Below, piece after piece: positions 15,246 through 16,170 of a DNA stretch of 16,170 nucleotides. Each line of letters begins with the position of its first letter. Position 1 is the stretch's first letter. Position numbers and translations under genes: made by a program. Source of the DNA: JAAGZL01 sp964628835 (GTDB lineage Bacteria > Pseudomonadota > Gammaproteobacteria > Chromatiales > Chromatiaceae); NCBI GenBank assembly GCA_964628835.1, contig CAZVME010000074.1:1-16170 (forward strand), written 5' to 3'. The notes below the pieces were generated by a model, which saw only the letters and a program-made list of their open reading frames with translations, did not search any database and was not told the DNA's origin.

Positions 15246-15411
15246 GTCTATCTCCAACTCCCGATTTATTAGGGAACAAAATATCTATCGGGAGCCTTGT
15301 ACATATTTTGTTTTTATAAGGAGTGATAAGGGATAGGAATTTGCTTTCAGCAGATGCAGCGCTTTGCGCCATCATCTGTTTGACATAACCCTGATTATCC
15401 GTAATACCCAT
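15154..15411 (-). CDS. Small ORF related to the 41-aa peptide at 5056
   Basis: The frame starts MGITDNQGYVKQMMAQSAA after a good AAAGGAG site 7 nt upstream. Its first ~31 residues align with the peptide at 5056: GYVKQ, MAQS, SAE and KFLSL are shared, and the DNA is similar over the same span. After KFLSL the two diverge. This frame runs on for 85 codons and overlaps the DUF302 start in another frame. The tail (KNKICTRLPIDILFPNK onward) crosses a hairpin and the DUF302 ribosome site, so it may not be under protein-level selection. The N-terminal part is probably a genuine translated leader, while its long tail is doubtful. The IS200 element ends only about 40 bp upstream and may have displaced its promoter. 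Confidence 0.4.
   Translation of the reverse strand: MGITDNQGYVKQMMAQSAASAESKFLSLITPYKNKICTRLPIDILFPNKSGVGDRREKNCKCCMCYVSSGLCIRMFHEIPDGRRA
15258..15294 (-). promoter_or_regulatory. Stem-loop just upstream of the DUF302 ribosome site
   Basis: On the minus strand CTCCCGAT (15294-15287) pairs perfectly with ATCGGGAG (15265-15258), with a 21-nt loop. The 3' arm ends directly before the TTGGAG used by the GTG at 15245. The stem is therefore placed to affect translation of the lipoprotein, or to mark the end of the upstream small ORF. No ligand class is recognised. Confidence 0.4.
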
Positions 15412-15477
15412 TCGCCAGCTCCTTTCTTAGTATTTTTACTGAACAACACACCGGCTAAAGCCGGTAGGTTCGAATTG

Positions 15478-15517
15478 CGGACTGAAAGTCCGGATACGCG
15501 TCGACTGAACGACGCGT
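15478..15517. terminator. Two tandem hairpins 3' of tnpA
   Basis: Just beyond the tnpA stop are a stem of 8 bp (ACGCGTCG, loop ACTGAA, CGACGCGT; 15496-15517) and a second of 6 bp (CGGACT, GAA, AGTCCG; 15478-15492). Stable structures here may end tnpA transcription or fold the right end for TnpA recognition. No T run follows. Confidence 0.4.
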
Positions 15518-15518
15518 C

Positions 15519-15950
15519 CTATTCAGGCTCCATTTTGAAATTGTCGCCAGATTTAGGCTCAAAATGATGTTCCAAATACTCCTTGATCATCTCTTCCGTC
15601 ATCTGGCCGACCGTTGCACAAAAATAGCCTCGTGCCCAAAAATGCTGCCCCCAATACTTCTTCTTTACATGCGGAAACTCTTCAAACAGCTTACTCGACG
15701 TGCGACCCTTAATTCGTCTCATAATCTCACTTGGAGCCATATTCGGTGGACAACTCACCAATATGTGCACATGATCCTTGCTCACTATACCTCGAACAAT
15801 CCGTATCTCGAAGGCTTCACAGGTTTGCCTGACAAGCTCCCGCACACGTTCCGCCAGTTCTCCTGTCAGTACCTTGTATCGATACTTCGTTACCCATACA
15901 AAGTGGTACTCTATCTGATAGACCGTATGACTCCAGTATCTGTAATCCAT
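15519..15950 (-). CDS. tnpA: IS200/IS605-family transposase TnpA (Y1 HUH)
   Basis: This is a 143-aa single-strand transposase. The N-terminus MDYRYWSHTVYQIEYHFVWV is the classic start of the family. The HUH motif is KDHVHILVSCPP in the middle, supplying the two metal-binding His residues. The catalytic Tyr is in the C-terminal helix EEMIKEYLEHH. KYRYKVL and WARGYFCATVG are also family hallmarks. All key residues are present and the length is normal, so the enzyme looks active, unlike the two DDE transposases in this window. ATG 15950 was chosen over a TTG at 15962 because it gives the standard N-terminus. No tnpB accompanies it. Confidence 0.93.
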   Translation of the reverse strand: MDYRYWSHTVYQIEYHFVWVTKYRYKVLTGELAERVRELVRQTCEAFEIRIVRGIVSKDHVHILVSCPPNMAPSEIMRRIKGRTSSKLFEEFPHVKKKYWGQHFWARGYFCATVGQMTEEMIKEYLEHHFEPKSGDNFKMEPE

Positions 15951-16020
15951 ACCAACCCCCAAGGCTACAGATACAGTATCGCAGCTAAAGCTAACCGGCC
16001 AAAGCCGGTGGTTTAAACCT

Positions 16021-16170
16021 TATGATGGAAAATTAGCAGCGCACAACCCGCGCCATTTCGCGGCTGTTTTCAAGCACCAATACCGCATGGTAATAAGGGA
16101 ACAATAAGGGGACGCATTGAACCTCCCCCAGTAAAACGGACAAGATTATTGAGGGGCATACCTTTCCTCA
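16021..16170. other. Window-end stretch with IS-like scraps, no gene
   Basis: No ORF is supported here. An imperfect repeat, AATAAGGGAACAATAAGGGG, is followed by GGGACGCATTGA and then CCCCCAGTAAAACGGACA. The last resembles terminal sequences I associate with IS3-type elements. This may be the edge of another mobile element continuing outside the window. Confidence 0.2.

Larger units (their letters stand above)
15450..16010 (-). mobile_element. IS200/IS605-family element with tnpA only
   Basis: A single tnpA gene is flanked by near-identical subterminal hairpins. At 15995-16010 it is ACCGGC-CAAA-GCCGGT, and at 15450-15465 ACCGGC-TAAA-GCCGGT, one base different over 16 and in the same orientation, as IS200/IS605 elements require. 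There are no terminal inverted repeats or target duplications, also as expected. The true cleavage sites lie a few to tens of bases outside the hairpins and I cannot fix them. The element sits directly upstream of the DUF302 small ORF. Confidence 0.8.

Noticed and set aside
1..16170. CRISPR array, tRNA or rRNA genes
   Set aside because: No regularly spaced direct repeats, cloverleaf arms with CCA-type ends or rRNA-like blocks were seen on reading.

Overview
The window looks like an accessory region of a proteobacterial chromosome, most likely a gammaproteobacterium. That assignment is an inference from the protein families, the insertion-sequence types, the lipoprotein and Tat signals and the moderate-to-low G+C. 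No ribosomal or housekeeping gene fixes the taxon. The two ends are dominated by insertion sequences and their remains, and the middle is a surface-glycan type gene cluster.

Layout. (1) Positions 1-1334, minus strand: the N-terminal 444 codons of a secreted, membrane-anchored protein of unknown function that runs off the window. (2) 1450-3815: an IS4-family element bounded by perfect 21-bp inverted repeats. An IS30-family element (2445-3528) sits inside its transposase gene. Removing it with one CTT target copy restores a continuous 383-codon IS4 transposase. In both transposases a conserved catalytic Asp reads as Gly. (3) 3924-9356, plus strand: a sulfotransferase, then a tight run of a 41-codon peptide gene, a family-2 glycosyltransferase, an HprK-like kinase fused to a second family-2 glycosyltransferase, a PqqD-like protein and a nucleotidyltransferase-fold protein. 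(4) 9600-10313, minus strand: a second, Stf0/NodH-like sulfotransferase. (5) 10736-14012, plus strand: an AGE-superfamily (N-acylglucosamine 2-epimerase-like) protein, a GMC flavoprotein oxidoreductase and a small Tat-exported protein, probably one operon. (6) 14143-14780: an orphan ORF, the first 19 codons of a REP-type Y1 transposase, and an antisense fragment of an acyl-CoA/O-succinylbenzoate-CoA ligase-like gene. (7) 14781-15411, minus strand: a DUF302 lipoprotein preceded by a small ORF whose start is clearly homologous to the 41-codon peptide at 5056. (8) 15450-16010: an IS200/IS605-family element with an apparently intact tnpA, then a short IS-like scrap.

How the genes may work together. 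Two glycosyltransferase domains, two sulfotransferases, a sugar-epimerase fold and an exported sugar/alcohol dehydrogenase pair point to building and decorating a sulfated glycan or glycoconjugate. The kinase-PqqD-nucleotidyltransferase trio matches the co-occurring set I know as the HPr-rel-A system, whose substrate is unsettled. PqqD relatives elsewhere present peptides to modifying enzymes. The 41-residue peptide encoded directly upstream, and its relative at 15411, are therefore the most interesting candidates in the window for an undescribed substrate or leader.
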